Positions 1 to 7,889 of a stretch of DNA of 64,000 nucleotides are shown piece after piece; the stretch's first letter is position 1, and every line of letters starts with the position of its first letter. The DNA lies in contig NZ_SOHJ01000014.1 in NCBI RefSeq assembly GCF_004403185.1, forward strand, positions 1 to 64,000. Reading direction: 5' to 3'. This stretch comes from Cryobacterium suzukii (GTDB lineage: Bacteria; Actinomycetota; Actinomycetes; Actinomycetales; Microbacteriaceae). The notes under the pieces are model-generated. The model was not told the origin of the DNA. It ran no database searches and was given only the letters and a program-made list of their open reading frames with translations. A program made the position numbers and the translations under genes.

Positions 1-36
1 GGGGGACCCTGTGGGAGAGTAGGACACCGCCGGACT
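1..36 (+). rRNA. rrf: 5S ribosomal RNA, 3' end only
   Basis: The first bases read as the 3' terminus of a Gram-positive high-GC 5S rRNA: a GTGGGAGAGTAGGACACCGC-type helix end, closing in CCGGAC. The rest of the 5S gene, and presumably the 23S and 16S genes, lie to the left of the window. Two strong intrinsic terminators follow at once, as expected at the end of an rRNA operon. The exact 3' base is uncertain by a few nucleotides. Confidence 0.85.
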
Positions 37-54
37 TAACTTAGAAACAAACGG

Positions 55-80
55 AAAGGCCACCCTCGGGTGGCCTTTCT
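55..80 (+). terminator. rRNA operon terminator, first of two
   Basis: A perfect 10-bp stem (AAAGGCCACC / GGTGGCCTTT) with a CTCG loop and a T-rich 3' arm lies about 20 bases after the 5S end. This is a typical intrinsic terminator. Confidence 0.85.
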
Positions 81-85
81 GCGTT

Positions 86-109
86 AACGGCCACCTGCGG
101 GTGGCCGTT
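86..109 (+). terminator. rRNA operon terminator, second copy
   Basis: A second hairpin of near-identical design (AACGGCCACC, TGCG loop, GGTGGCCGTT) lies eight bases beyond the first. The shared GGCCACC/GGTGGCC core suggests a duplicated terminator, which is common after rRNA operons. Confidence 0.7.
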
Positions 110-205
110 CCGCGTTAACTCGCGAGTCAGGATGGCTGAGATCGGGGCTGGACCAGAGACTGGACCCCGGCGGGGCGGCGGGACACTCGCTCCTCAGCTC
201 AAACA

Positions 206-264
206 TTCGGGGTGTTCCGGCAGACTCCGCGAAGAGCGTGCGGAGCCCGCCGGAACACCCCGAA
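206..264. repeat. Long near-perfect hairpin
   Basis: The left arm at 206-230 (begins TTCGGGGTGTTCCGGC) pairs with the right arm at 240-264 (ends GCCGGAACACCCCGAA). The match is 23 of 25 positions, around a 9-base loop at 231-239. No T tract follows, so it may be a palindromic intergenic repeat rather than a terminator. It lies in the non-coding stretch 37-419, which otherwise holds only terminator-like hairpins. Confidence 0.75.
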
Positions 265-317
265 AACTCGACACCCCGCGAATATCCCACCACCCCACCC
301 ACCACACGAACAGCAAA

Positions 318-342
318 GGCCACGCACTGCGCGTGCGTGGCC
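318..342 (-). terminator. Probable terminator of the small-gene pair at 420-830
   Basis: A perfect 10-bp stem (GGCCACGCAC / GTGCGTGGCC) with a 5-base loop is followed by TTTGCTGTT when read on the minus strand. This places it as an intrinsic terminator downstream of the minus-strand genes ending at 420. Confidence 0.6.
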
Positions 343-419
343 CTGTGTCGCTAAGACACTAGCGGCGGCGGAGGCCAAGGACAGCCTCACGGAACGTCAC
401 CACTTCTTTAGGTATACGT

Positions 420-665
420 TTACTTTTTTGAAAAATCATTCGGTTTGAGGCCGGCGATGCGATGCGCATGAGCGTGGAGCGTGTCCTCGTTGATGTGTAG
501 TCCGCTGTCCTCAAAGCGTTGACGTAGGGCGTTTAGAATTTGCGCCTCGTCATGACCGGCCAGATCAGCTTCTTGTTGCATCAGGATCCCTGCCGCTTTG
601 GCGTCATCCGGTTGGGAATGTTGGTCTTGAATCGGTTCTTTGTGAGTGCCTCTGTCGTCGGTCAT
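420..665 (-). CDS. Hypothetical protein, 81 aa
   Basis: I do not recognise a family. The product is small, hydrophilic and rich in His, Asp and Glu, with no membrane segment or signal peptide and a Lys-Lys end. A strong ribosome binding site (GAGGAGG) lies just before the ATG. The stop codon of the 54-aa gene upstream directly abuts this ATG, so the two look co-transcribed and possibly [15 protein letters not shown] coupled. The Shine-Dalgarno sequence and the coupling are the main support for a real gene; the function is unknown. Confidence 0.6.
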   Translation of the reverse strand: MTDDRGTHKEPIQDQHSQPDDAKAAGILMQQEADLAGHDEAQILNALRQRFEDSGLHINEDTLHAHAHRIAGLKPNDFSKK

Positions 666-830
666 TCACTCATCCTCCTCTTTATCGGCTTCGAGCATCG
701 GGTTTAGGCGCGTCACGGACCAGGCGGTCTCGCCACGGACGTTCGTCAGCGTGTAGAACAGCCACGGTAGTCCTCGAAGGTGCAACTGACCAGTGAGATG
801 AGCTGGCGGGAGCTTTGTTGGTAATCTCAT
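666..830 (-). CDS. Hypothetical protein, 54 aa
   Basis: This short reading frame starts at ATG 828-830 on the minus strand and stops with TGA immediately before the start of the 81-aa gene. The [11 protein letters not shown] begins MRLPTKLPPAHLTGQLHL and ends in the acidic tail EADKEEDE. It has no membrane segment. I see no strong ribosome binding site, so it may be leaderless. The abutting downstream gene with a good ribosome binding site supports a two-gene unit. No family is recognised. Confidence 0.5.
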   Translation of the reverse strand: MRLPTKLPPAHLTGQLHLRGLPWLFYTLTNVRGETAWSVTRLNPMLEADKEEDE

Positions 831-905
831 CGTGACAACGACGCACGTATTATTGCTGATAAGGCCAGCGTTTTCGCTGGCGTTATCTCATCCATAGGGG
901 GCATC

Positions 906-1082
906 GTGGCAGATAGAGTTTTCTGGTGGGTCGCAGCAGTGCTCACGGCGGTCCTGGGGATTGTCCTTTTCGCGACTCCTTGGGCCATGTGGATCAACGG
1001 GGTCATCTTTGTCGCATATGGTCTGGCCATAGGTGTTTTGTTCAAATTCCTGCACTCCAGGGGGAGTGTTCGAAAGGACTAG
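906..1082 (+). CDS. Small membrane protein, 58 aa
   Basis: A GTG start is preceded by AGGGGG at suitable spacing. The product begins MADRVFWWVAAVLTAVLG and has two hydrophobic segments, at about residues 6-24 and 29-47, joined by a short turn. A basic tail ends RKD. It is likely a two-helix inner-membrane protein with no recognised family. It lies divergently from the small-gene pair at 420-830, with about 75 bases between starts. Codon use (GTC, CTG, GCC, GGG) looks native. Confidence 0.6.
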   Translation: MADRVFWWVAAVLTAVLGIVLFATPWAMWINGVIFVAYGLAIGVLFKFLHSRGSVRKD

Positions 1083-1280
1083 GCGGAGCAGCTCGCGATA
1101 AAGAACCACGGTCTTTGGTCTTTGGCGAGTTGAGATGACGTCGCGGCCCATCGGGCAGGCAACTGCCCGCACGTGAGACAGCTATGGGCGCTGACTCGGG
1201 GCAGTTGTGAACTGGCGCGGAAGACCATGATGGGTGCAAGTCGGGTGCTGGCAACCGTGCCGGCGACCTCGTGCTGAAAC

Positions 1281-1321
1281 GAACCCGGCCGCCCACCCTT
1301 GCGGTTGGAACGGCCGGGTTC
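1281..1321 (-). terminator. Terminator of the molybdopterin oxidoreductase gene
   Basis: A perfect 11-bp inverted repeat (GAACCCGGCCG / CGGCCGGGTTC) with a 19-base loop lies 25 bases after the stop of the minus-strand gene. The minus-strand read continues into GTTTC. The rest of 1083-1345 shows nothing recognisable. Confidence 0.65.
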
Positions 1322-1345
1322 AGTCGGTTAGCTCAGCGAGGTCGA

Positions 1346-3640
1346 TTACTCGGCACGAGCCACAAACCGCACCGCCATGGCCTTGTAGCCGGGGGTGTTC
1401 GACTCCCGGGCCACGAGCTCGCGGTGCATCAACGCGTTGGCCTCGGGGAAGTACGCCGCTGCACAACCGCGCGGAGTCGGGTAGAACACTAGACGAAAGT
1501 CATCCGCGCGGCGTTCGGCACCTTGGAAGGTACTGATCACGTCGACCGGGGCACGATCGGAAAAACCCATTTCCGCTGCGTCCTCGGCGTTGATGAGAAT
1601 CACCCGACGACCGTTGGAGATACCGCGGTAGCGGTCGTCGAGGCCGTAGAACGTCGTGTTGTACTGGTCGTGGCTGCGCATGGTCTGCAAGATGAGGTGG
1701 CCGACCGGCGGGGTGAGATATTCCAGCGGGCTCACCGTGAAGCGGGCAAGCCCAATGTCGGTCTTGAAGCTACGGGTATCGCGCGGTGGGTTCGGCAATA
1801 CGAAGCCGTTTTTTGTCTTGAGTCGAGCGTTGAAGTCGACGAAACCTGGCAGCACCCGGGAGATGTGGTCACGAATGACGTCGTAGTCCTCGGCCATGGC
1901 TTTCCAGTCGATGACGTGGTCGGCGCCGAGGGTGGCGTTAGCCATGCGGGCGATGATCACAGGCTCGGCCAGCATGTGCTCGGAGATCGGCTTCAGGCGC
2001 CCCTGGGTAGTGCGCACAACGGACATGGAATCTTCGACGCTGAGCACCTGACGGCCACCGGGATGTTTGTCGTCCGTGTCTGTCCGACCAAGGGTGGGCA
2101 GAATCAACGAGGTCAGGCCGTGGCGGACGTGCGAGCGGTTGGGCTTGGTCGACACGCTCACTGTCAGGCCTACCCGCTGCATCGCTGCCTCGAGTAGATC
2201 GGTGTCCGAGCACGCCAACGCGAAGTTACCGCCCATGGAGATGAAGACGTCAACATTGTTCTTCTCAAACGCGTCCACGGTGTCGACCGAATCGAGGCCG
2301 TGTTCGCGTGGAGACTCAATCGAGAATTCTTTGTCCAGGGCCGCGAGCATTGGCTCCTGCGGCTTCTCCCAGACGCCCATAGTGCGGTCGCCCTGCACGT
2401 TGGAGTGTCCCCGCACCGGGCACGCGCCAGCGCCGGGCTTGCCGAAATTCCCCTGCAGCAGGAGCAGATTGATGATCTCCTTGAGCGTGTTCACCGAGTG
2501 CGGCTGCTGCGTGAGGCCGAGAGCCCAGCAGATGATGGTGGCTTTGGAGGCGACCATCATCTGGGCGACGGTCGCGATTTGCAGACGGGATAGGCCAGTG
2601 GCAGCTTCAGTCTGCTCCCAATCGATAGTCTTGCGGGCGGCCCGGTAGGCGTCGATCCCGTCGGTGTTCTCGGCGATGAAAGCGTGATCCACGACCGACC
2701 CCGGAACGCGCTCTTCCTCCTCAAGCAGGAGATGCCCGAGCGCCTGGAACAGGGCCAGGTCAGCCCCGACCTTGATCTGCAGAAATTCGTCGGCGAGGTT
2801 GGTTCCGCTTCCGATCAGCCCGGAGGGGGTCTGCGGGTCCTTGAAGTTGAACAACCCCGCCTCGGGCAGCGGGTTCACCGCGACGATCTTTCCACCGTTG
2901 TCTTTGCATGCTGCCAAGGCGGACAGCATTCGGGGGTGGTTTGTTCCGGGGTTCTGCCCGACGACGAAGATGAGCTCGGCCTGGTGGATGTCGTCGAGCG
3001 ACACCGTTCCCTTGCCGATACCGATCGTGGGGTTCAGCGCCGACCCAGAGGATTCGTGGCACATGTTTGAACAGTCCGGCAGGTTGTTGGTGCCGATCGA
3101 TCGGGCAAAGAGCTGGTACATGAACGCTGACTCGTTCGCCGTGCGACCCGAGGTGTAGAACACCGTGCGCTGCGGAGTACTCTCGCGAATTTTCTGCCCG
3201 ACGAGCTCGAAGGCGTCGTCCCAGCTGATTTGGGAATAGTGCGTGTCACCGGGACGGATGACCACGGGGTGCGTGATGCGGCCCTGGTTACCCAGCCAGT
3301 ACTCGGTCTTGGTCGCCAGTTCTTCGACGGAATGCTCCGCCCAGAAATCGGGACCCACCGTGCGCGTGGTGCTCTCCTCTGCCACGGCCTTGGCGCCGTT
3401 CTCGCAGAATTCCGCTGTCTTGCGGTGCCCCTGGGATTCCGGCCACGCACATCCAGGGCAGTCGGTGCCGTCACGTTGATTCAGTCGAAGCAAGGAGCGG
3501 GCTGTGCGGGACAGTCCGGCCTGAGCAATGCCGCGGTCCAGGGCCACGACGACGGCTTCAAGGCCCGCTGCGTGAGTTCTGGGCTTCTTAACGACGAGAT
3601 TAGCTTCGTTGATGTCTTTTACCGGTGCTGCACGTTTCAT
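1346..3640 (-). CDS. FdhF/YdeP-family molybdopterin-dependent oxidoreductase
   Basis: This 764-aa protein is full length for the formate-dehydrogenase-like family typified by E. coli YdeP (bis-MGD enzymes of the DMSO reductase superfamily, cytoplasmic, no Tat signal seen). Visible marks are CPGC at residues 61-64 followed by a conserved Cys at 79, and NMCHESSGSAL near 192-202. Cys194-His195 in that stretch occupies the place of the Mo-ligating Cys/Sec of formate dehydrogenases (inferred). A molybdopterin-dinucleotide binding C-terminal domain begins at about residue 630. The start has a good ribosome binding site (GGGGCAGGA). Substrate is unproven: YdeP relatives are often called formate dehydrogenase-like but are tied to acid resistance. 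The formate/oxalate-type transporter next door is suggestive. No FdhD-like sulfurtransferase is encoded in the window. Confidence 0.9.
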   Translation of the reverse strand: MKRAAPVKDINEANLVVKKPRTHAAGLEAVVVALDRGIAQAGLSRTARSLLRLNQRDGTDCPGCAWPESQGHRKTAEFCENGAKAVAEESTTRTVGPDFWAEHSVEELATKTEYWLGNQGRITHPVVIRPGDTHYSQISWDDAFELVGQKIRESTPQRTVFYTSGRTANESAFMYQLFARSIGTNNLPDCSNMCHESSGSALNPTIGIGKGTVSLDDIHQAELIFVVGQNPGTNHPRMLSALAACKDNGGKIVAVNPLPEAGLFNFKDPQTPSGLIGSGTNLADEFLQIKVGADLALFQALGHLLLEEEERVPGSVVDHAFIAENTDGIDAYRAARKTIDWEQTEAATGLSRLQIATVAQMMVASKATIICWALGLTQQPHSVNTLKEIINLLLLQGNFGKPGAGACPVRGHSNVQGDRTMGVWEKPQEPMLAALDKEFSIESPREHGLDSVDTVDAFEKNNVDVFISMGGNFALACSDTDLLEAAMQRVGLTVSVSTKPNRSHVRHGLTSLILPTLGRTDTDDKHPGGRQVLSVEDSMSVVRTTQGRLKPISEHMLAEPVIIARMANATLGADHVIDWKAMAEDYDVIRDHISRVLPGFVDFNARLKTKNGFVLPNPPRDTRSFKTDIGLARFTVSPLEYLTPPVGHLILQTMRSHDQYNTTFYGLDDRYRGISNGRRVILINAEDAAEMGFSDRAPVDVISTFQGAERRADDFRLVFYPTPRGCAAAYFPEANALMHRELVARESNTPGYKAMAVRFVARAE

Positions 3641-4017
3641 ACTTCAATCCTGCCCCTAAAAAATAGTCGTCGAGACAATGAAACCCCGTGAGAAAAGATT
3701 TTCGACAATATGGACGTACTTTGTTTTCGAGTTTTTTGTTTCAAAACAGCTGTCTGTATCACAGAGTCCGCACATTAGGGCGCGTACCCCGTGGGCCTGG
3801 GTTCTGGCTCGGAGCGGAGCGGATCGGGATCGACACCGGCGGCCGCGACTGGGAACCGATCGCGGCAGCCGGGATTCGGCGCGGTATCACATGTAGACGT
3901 AGTGAAAGTCGTTCTTGCGGGACCGAATATTTGCAAAGCTCTCACCTAGGTGATAGGACTAAAAAGGTGAGTAGGTAACGACTCGACGAAAAGTCGCCTA
4001 CTTAGCGTAATGATTCG
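3641..4017. other. Intergenic region with promoter-like AT-rich stretch and palindromes
   Basis: Unusually AT-rich sequence at about 3655-3780 probably carries the promoter of the oxidoreductase gene. Further right are a perfect 12-bp palindrome TCACCTAGGTGA (3942-3953), a nearby AAAGGTGAGTAGGT, and an imperfect hairpin around 3970-4002 (GTAGG...CCTAC). These could be operator sites for the divergently arranged oxidoreductase and transporter. No regulator is encoded nearby, so this is inference only. Confidence 0.4.
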
Positions 4018-4323
4018 TTACTCGTGAAGGAAGCCGTTTGAGAGCGGCTGAATACGAATAACGTCCTGAAAGTCACGCTGGCCACTGGCGTCCCGCAGCA
4101 AAATCCGCGTTTGGAGTTCAACTCTCGCGTCACGAATTCCTGTGGTGCCTGCAGCCAGACCAGTGCCGGCCTCTTGGCTCGAGTTTCCCTCGCCGCCGAA
4201 CTGGATAATCCAGAAGAAACGTTGGCGGGAAGTAGCTATAGCTTCGGCTGTGGTCGCGCAGAGCCGGACTAGCGATGGGCCGAGCGCCATAAGTGTTCTC
4301 GTGGGGGACTTATGCAAAATCAT
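4018..4323 (-). CDS. Possible hypothetical protein, up to 101 aa
   Basis: An open frame runs through most of the gap upstream of the MFS transporter. Its later half (from an internal ATG at residue 12) has protein-like composition and host-like codons, for example RVELQTRILLRDASGQRDFQ. There is no clear ribosome binding site, and the start would face the transporter start only 15 bases away. It may be a small gene, a gene remnant, or a chance frame in the transporter leader. No family recognised. Confidence 0.3.
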   Translation of the reverse strand: MILHKSPTRTLMALGPSLVRLCATTAEAIATSRQRFFWIIQFGGEGNSSQEAGTGLAAGTTGIRDARVELQTRILLRDASGQRDFQDVIRIQPLSNGFLHE

Positions 4324-4338
4324 TAGAAGGGTAGAACT

Positions 4339-5664
4339 ATGTATTCATCAGCCACTGTGATCGGTGGAACGACCAAAAAACCGACGGCCGGGCGATGGGG
4401 GATTGTGGTTGCAGCGCTGTTGCTGCAGTTCTCGATTGGCGCCGTCTACGCGTGGAGTGTGTTCAGTTCAGCGTTGAAGAGCCCGGATGCCATGGGGCTC
4501 ACCAATCCGGAAGCATCTCTACCGTTCACCGTGACAATTGGCATGATTTTCATCGGCAGCTACATCGGTGGGAGGATCCAGGATAGGAAAGGGCCGCGGC
4601 CGGTGGCACTCACCGGAGGCATCATTTATGCCTTTGGATGCATCCTCGCCTCGTTCGCTCTCTCGCACGACAATAGCCAGCTGTGGCTCCTGATCCTCGG
4701 CTACGGAGTCATCAGCGGGTTCGGCCTCGGCTTGGCGTACATCGTACCGATTGCAATGTTGCAGAAGTGGTTCCCAGACAAGCGCGGTCTCATCACCGGA
4801 CTCGCGGTAGCCGGCTTCGGATTTGGCGCGGTCCTGACCGCGCCCATCGCCCAGTGGCTGATCGCAATGACTCCGACGGAACCGAACCGGGCCTTTCTGC
4901 CCCTCGGGATCAGTTACCTCGTGCTCGCGCTGATAGGCGCGTCGTTTTTCCGTAACCCTCCCGCCGGATACGCGGTGCCGGGGTGGGCGCCGGCCTCAAC
5001 AGGCAGGGCGCAAGACAGCTACAAACAGTTCACCGAGAAAGAGGCGCTACGGACACCGCAGTGGTACTTTCTGGCGGCAATTCTTACCCTTAACGTCACC
5101 GTCGGCATTGCGTTGGTCGCCCAGGCCAACTCGAGTGCGATCGACATCGCCGGTTACAGCGTCGGCGGTGCTGCAGCGCTCGTTGGAGTGCTGGCGCTGT
5201 TCAATGGAGGTGGCCGTATCTTTTGGGCGTGGGTTTCTGGGAAGACCGGTCGAATGACGACATTCGGTCTGATGCTCGGGCTGCAGGGTATTTGTTTGCT
5301 GGTCATCCCCCACGCCAGCAACGCTGTGCTGTTCTTCGTCCTCGCTGCCATCGTCTACCTCTGCTTCGGAGGCGGGTTCGGCACGATGCCTGCAACGGCG
5401 GGCGACTTCTTCGGAGTCAAACACGCTGGTGCGATCTACGGCCTCATGATCATCGGGTGGAGCCTTGGCGGAATCATCGGCTCGCCAATTATCGCCGCTC
5501 TTATCGGCGCGGACAAGGACTACACGCTGGGGTACACCGTCATGGGCATTATTGCCCTGATGTCGGTGATCGTCCCCATCATCACTAAAATCCCGCGACC
5601 GAAAGTTGACGCATCACCGGCGTCGACCAGAGCAGACGCCGTATCGGAGGTTGTGAACTCATAA
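4339..5664 (+). CDS. OFA-family MFS transporter (oxalate/formate antiporter-like)
   Basis: This 441-aa polytopic protein has about 12 transmembrane helices. It carries the MFS motif A (GGRIQDRKGPRPVALTGG) in the loop after the second helix and glycine-rich helices such as GFGLGLAYIVPIAMLQKWFPD that are typical of the OFA family. The start has AGAAGGG upstream. OFA members exchange or import small carboxylates such as oxalate and formate across the cytoplasmic membrane; many actinobacterial members have no proven substrate. The neighbouring FdhF-like oxidoreductase makes a formate or oxalate role plausible but not shown. Confidence 0.88.
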   Translation: MYSSATVIGGTTKKPTAGRWGIVVAALLLQFSIGAVYAWSVFSSALKSPDAMGLTNPEASLPFTVTIGMIFIGSYIGGRIQDRKGPRPVALTGGIIYAFGCILASFALSHDNSQLWLLILGYGVISGFGLGLAYIVPIAMLQKWFPDKRGLITGLAVAGFGFGAVLTAPIAQWLIAMTPTEPNRAFLPLGISYLVLALIGASFFRNPPAGYAVPGWAPASTGRAQDSYKQFTEKEALRTPQWYFLAAILTLNVTVGIALVAQANSSAIDIAGYSVGGAAALVGVLALFNGGGRIFWAWVSGKTGRMTTFGLMLGLQGICLLVIPHASNAVLFFVLAAIVYLCFGGGFGTMPATAGDFFGVKHAGAIYGLMIIGWSLGGIIGSPIIAALIGADKDYTLGYTVMGIIALMSVIVPIITKIPRPKVDASPASTRADAVSEVVNS

Positions 5665-5789
5665 GAATCGAAGAGAAGGGGCGGTGTCGGCCTAGCTCAG
5701 AGCCCCCAACACCACCTCTTCCCTTGCGCGCTCCAGTGCTATTCAGGCCCAGGAATAGTCTCGAGTAGGCGGTTCAGGGAAACCGTATG

Positions 5790-5818
5790 ACGGATGCCTC
5801 GGCCTGGGCCTCATCCGT
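5790..5818 (-). terminator. Possible terminator between convergent genes
   Basis: A hairpin with outer arms ACGGATG/CATCCGT and inner GGCC/GGCC pairing lies ten bases beyond the stop of the oxygenase gene and 125 bases after the transporter stop. No strong T run is seen. Imperfect hairpins also occur at 5670-5725. Either could end the transporter transcript. Confidence 0.4.
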
Positions 5819-5827
5819 CCTATGGGG

Positions 5828-6829
5828 TTAGATCAGGTCGGCGTGGTGGGCGGCGGCGACGTTGGGGTGGGCGCGTAGGCGGTAGCGCAGTGCGTTGTCG
5901 CCGTAGGTGGTTTCGAGAATGGGACTGTCGGTCGGGTCGGCGGAGAGCCCGCGGGCCTCGCGAGACAGTCGCTCGTCGAGCTGCAGCCGCGGCATTACGG
6001 TGTCGAGGGCGGGGTTGAAGAAGAACGGCACGGAGATGCGGTCGGATCCGTCTTTAGGGGAGAAGACGCGGTGCAGGGTGGCTTTGAGGTAGCCATCCGT
6101 TGCCAGTTCGAGCATTTCGCCGATGTTCACGACGAAGGCGCCGTCGAGCGGGGGAGCATCGATCCACTCGCCGTCGTGCTCGACTTGCAGACCGTCCTTG
6201 TTCGGTTCGACGAGCAGCAGCGTGAGAACTCCACCGTCGCGATGCTCACCTACACCCTGGGCACGTTCAGGCTGGCCGGGATAGCGCACGATCTTGGTCA
6301 AGGGAAAAGGGTTCTCGGCGAAAGCGGCGTCGAAGACGTTCTCGGGGCTACCGAGGGCGAGTGCCCAGGCGCGCAGCAGGCGAAGCGCGATGCGGCTGAG
6401 CTCTTCATTCCAGCGCAGGGCGACGGCCTTGAGTTCGGGCAAGGACTCCGGCCAGAGGTTCGGGCCCTCGAGGCGCCAATAATCGGGAGTTCCGACGGCG
6501 CGGGGTACGGGCTTACGGTCCACCCCGATGTCGATCTGCTCGCGCCAATCGACGGCGTTGGCGGTCAGCTCCCCGCCGACGCGGGTATAACCGCGAAACT
6601 GTGGACTGTGGATGTTTTCCAACTTGAGTTTCTGCTCGACCGGCAGGTCAAAGAACTCGCGCGAAACGGCGAGGAGCTCCTGTGTGAGCTGCGGGTCGAC
6701 GCCGTGGCCGGTCAGATAGAAGAACCCGACTTCGTGGGTGACACGCAGGAGTTCAGTGCGGAATGCCGCAGCTTCGGCCTCGCCAGCGTCGAGTTGAGAG
6801 AAATCGAGGATCGGGAGTGAAAGCACCAT
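5828..6829 (-). CDS. 2-oxoglutarate/Fe(II)-dependent oxygenase, isopenicillin N synthase family
   Basis: This 333-aa protein has the two-part layout of the family: a DIOX_N region (about 4-120, with GFFYLTGHGV at 36-45) and a 2OG-FeII catalytic jelly roll (about 170-280). The iron triad is visible as His196-x-Asp198 in GEHRDGG and His253 in ATLHRV. The 2-oxoglutarate carboxylate motif RxS is at 264-266. Length is normal. Such enzymes hydroxylate or desaturate small metabolites; the substrate cannot be told from sequence. It lies alone, convergent with the OFA transporter. ATG was chosen because the family start sequence (LPILDFS) follows at once. Confidence 0.9.
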   Translation of the reverse strand: MVLSLPILDFSQLDAGEAEAAAFRTELLRVTHEVGFFYLTGHGVDPQLTQELLAVSREFFDLPVEQKLKLENIHSPQFRGYTRVGGELTANAVDWREQIDIGVDRKPVPRAVGTPDYWRLEGPNLWPESLPELKAVALRWNEELSRIALRLLRAWALALGSPENVFDAAFAENPFPLTKIVRYPGQPERAQGVGEHRDGGVLTLLLVEPNKDGLQVEHDGEWIDAPPLDGAFVVNIGEMLELATDGYLKATLHRVFSPKDGSDRISVPFFFNPALDTVMPRLQLDERLSREARGLSADPTDSPILETTYGDNALRYRLRAHPNVAAAHHADLI

Positions 6830-7020
6830 GGTTCAAGTTTGACACCGGGCAGACCACGCCGCGAATTGTGACCACTCCGACCCAATGCCACCGGCGAATT
6901 TTACGGCCGCCCCACGAGGCGAGGCGAGAGGTGGGGAGAATCTGTTTCATGTCGAATCGTCGTAAGAACTGCCGATGGTCCTGGCCGGACCATGCACTCC
7001 GTGCGGCCCGTACTCTCGAA

Positions 7021-7872
7021 TCAGCGATTCGGGAAGCCGTGGGGGAGGCCGGTCAGGACCGGGGCGAGGCGAGCCAGGCGCTCGCGCTCGAGGAGGAGAG
7101 CGGTGTATTCGCGTTCTCGGCGCACGGAAGCGACTCCAATGAGGAAGGACTCGGCCGGAGCATCGGGCAATGGGGAGACGAACGGAGTAACCTCCGCAGC
7201 CAGGGTCTGGGCCAGGCGTTCGCGGGTCAGCGGGGTCAGGTGAGGTGACTGCCGCAGGAACTGGGCCACGCGCCGCGCCAGCTGGTCGGGCAGCCTGGCG
7301 ATATCGACGGTCTGCGACCATGGCAGCAATGCTTCGGGCAGCGGGCGTGGGACCTCTTTGTTGCGCTGGACGCGCTCGTGCTGGCTGTACGTGCCGGCCA
7401 GCAGGTCGCCGAGGCGCTTCGATCGGCCGTTGAGTAGGGCCGTGATGGCGGCGAGCCCACCGAACGTCATGATGATTTCGAGCACGCCGGTCAAGGCTCG
7501 AATGAACGCGTGGCGCAGGGAGATCGCTCCGCCGTCGTCGCGCACGATGCGAGCGCCGATGGCGAGCTTGCCGAGCGATCGACCGTGCGTCAGGGTTTCG
7601 ACCAGCACCGGCACGATCAGCACGGAGAAGACGAGGGCCGCAACCGAGATAGCCTGGGTGAGCGCCGAGTCGGTATAGACCGCGACGGTCGTAAAGAAGG
7701 CCAGGAGAATGAGCAGGTACAGGGCGAGGTAAGCGATCGTATCGATGATCGAGCCGGCGGCGCGCAGAATGACGCTGGCAGGGCGCACGTCGAGCGCGAC
7801 TGCCTCGCCGGTAACGAGCTCGTCGTCGCGAGTCAGATCACTGTGACGGTCCGCACGATCGGTCTCGTTCAT
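7021..7872 (-). CDS. RDD-family membrane protein
   Basis: The frame can extend to 7965, but that would overlap the divergent gene. The ATG at 7870-7872 gives 283 aa and places the RDD motif (Arg37 and Asp44 in LRAAGSIID) near the start, as is usual. There are about four hydrophobic segments at roughly residues 40-65, 70-95, 120-145 and a further one, then a hydrophilic C-terminal half rich in Arg, Leu and Ala. RDD proteins are poorly characterised membrane proteins, some linked to ion transport. The gene faces a SpoIIM-like gene and lies next to a MoxR/DUF58 operon, a pairing recurrent in Actinobacteria (Rv3695-Rv3690 as I recall it). Confidence 0.85.
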   Translation of the reverse strand: MNETDRADRHSDLTRDDELVTGEAVALDVRPASVILRAAGSIIDTIAYLALYLLILLAFFTTVAVYTDSALTQAISVAALVFSVLIVPVLVETLTHGRSLGKLAIGARIVRDDGGAISLRHAFIRALTGVLEIIMTFGGLAAITALLNGRSKRLGDLLAGTYSQHERVQRNKEVPRPLPEALLPWSQTVDIARLPDQLARRVAQFLRQSPHLTPLTRERLAQTLAAEVTPFVSPLPDAPAESFLIGVASVRREREYTALLLERERLARLAPVLTGLPHGFPNR

Positions 7873-7889
7873 GTCTACTATTGAACCAG

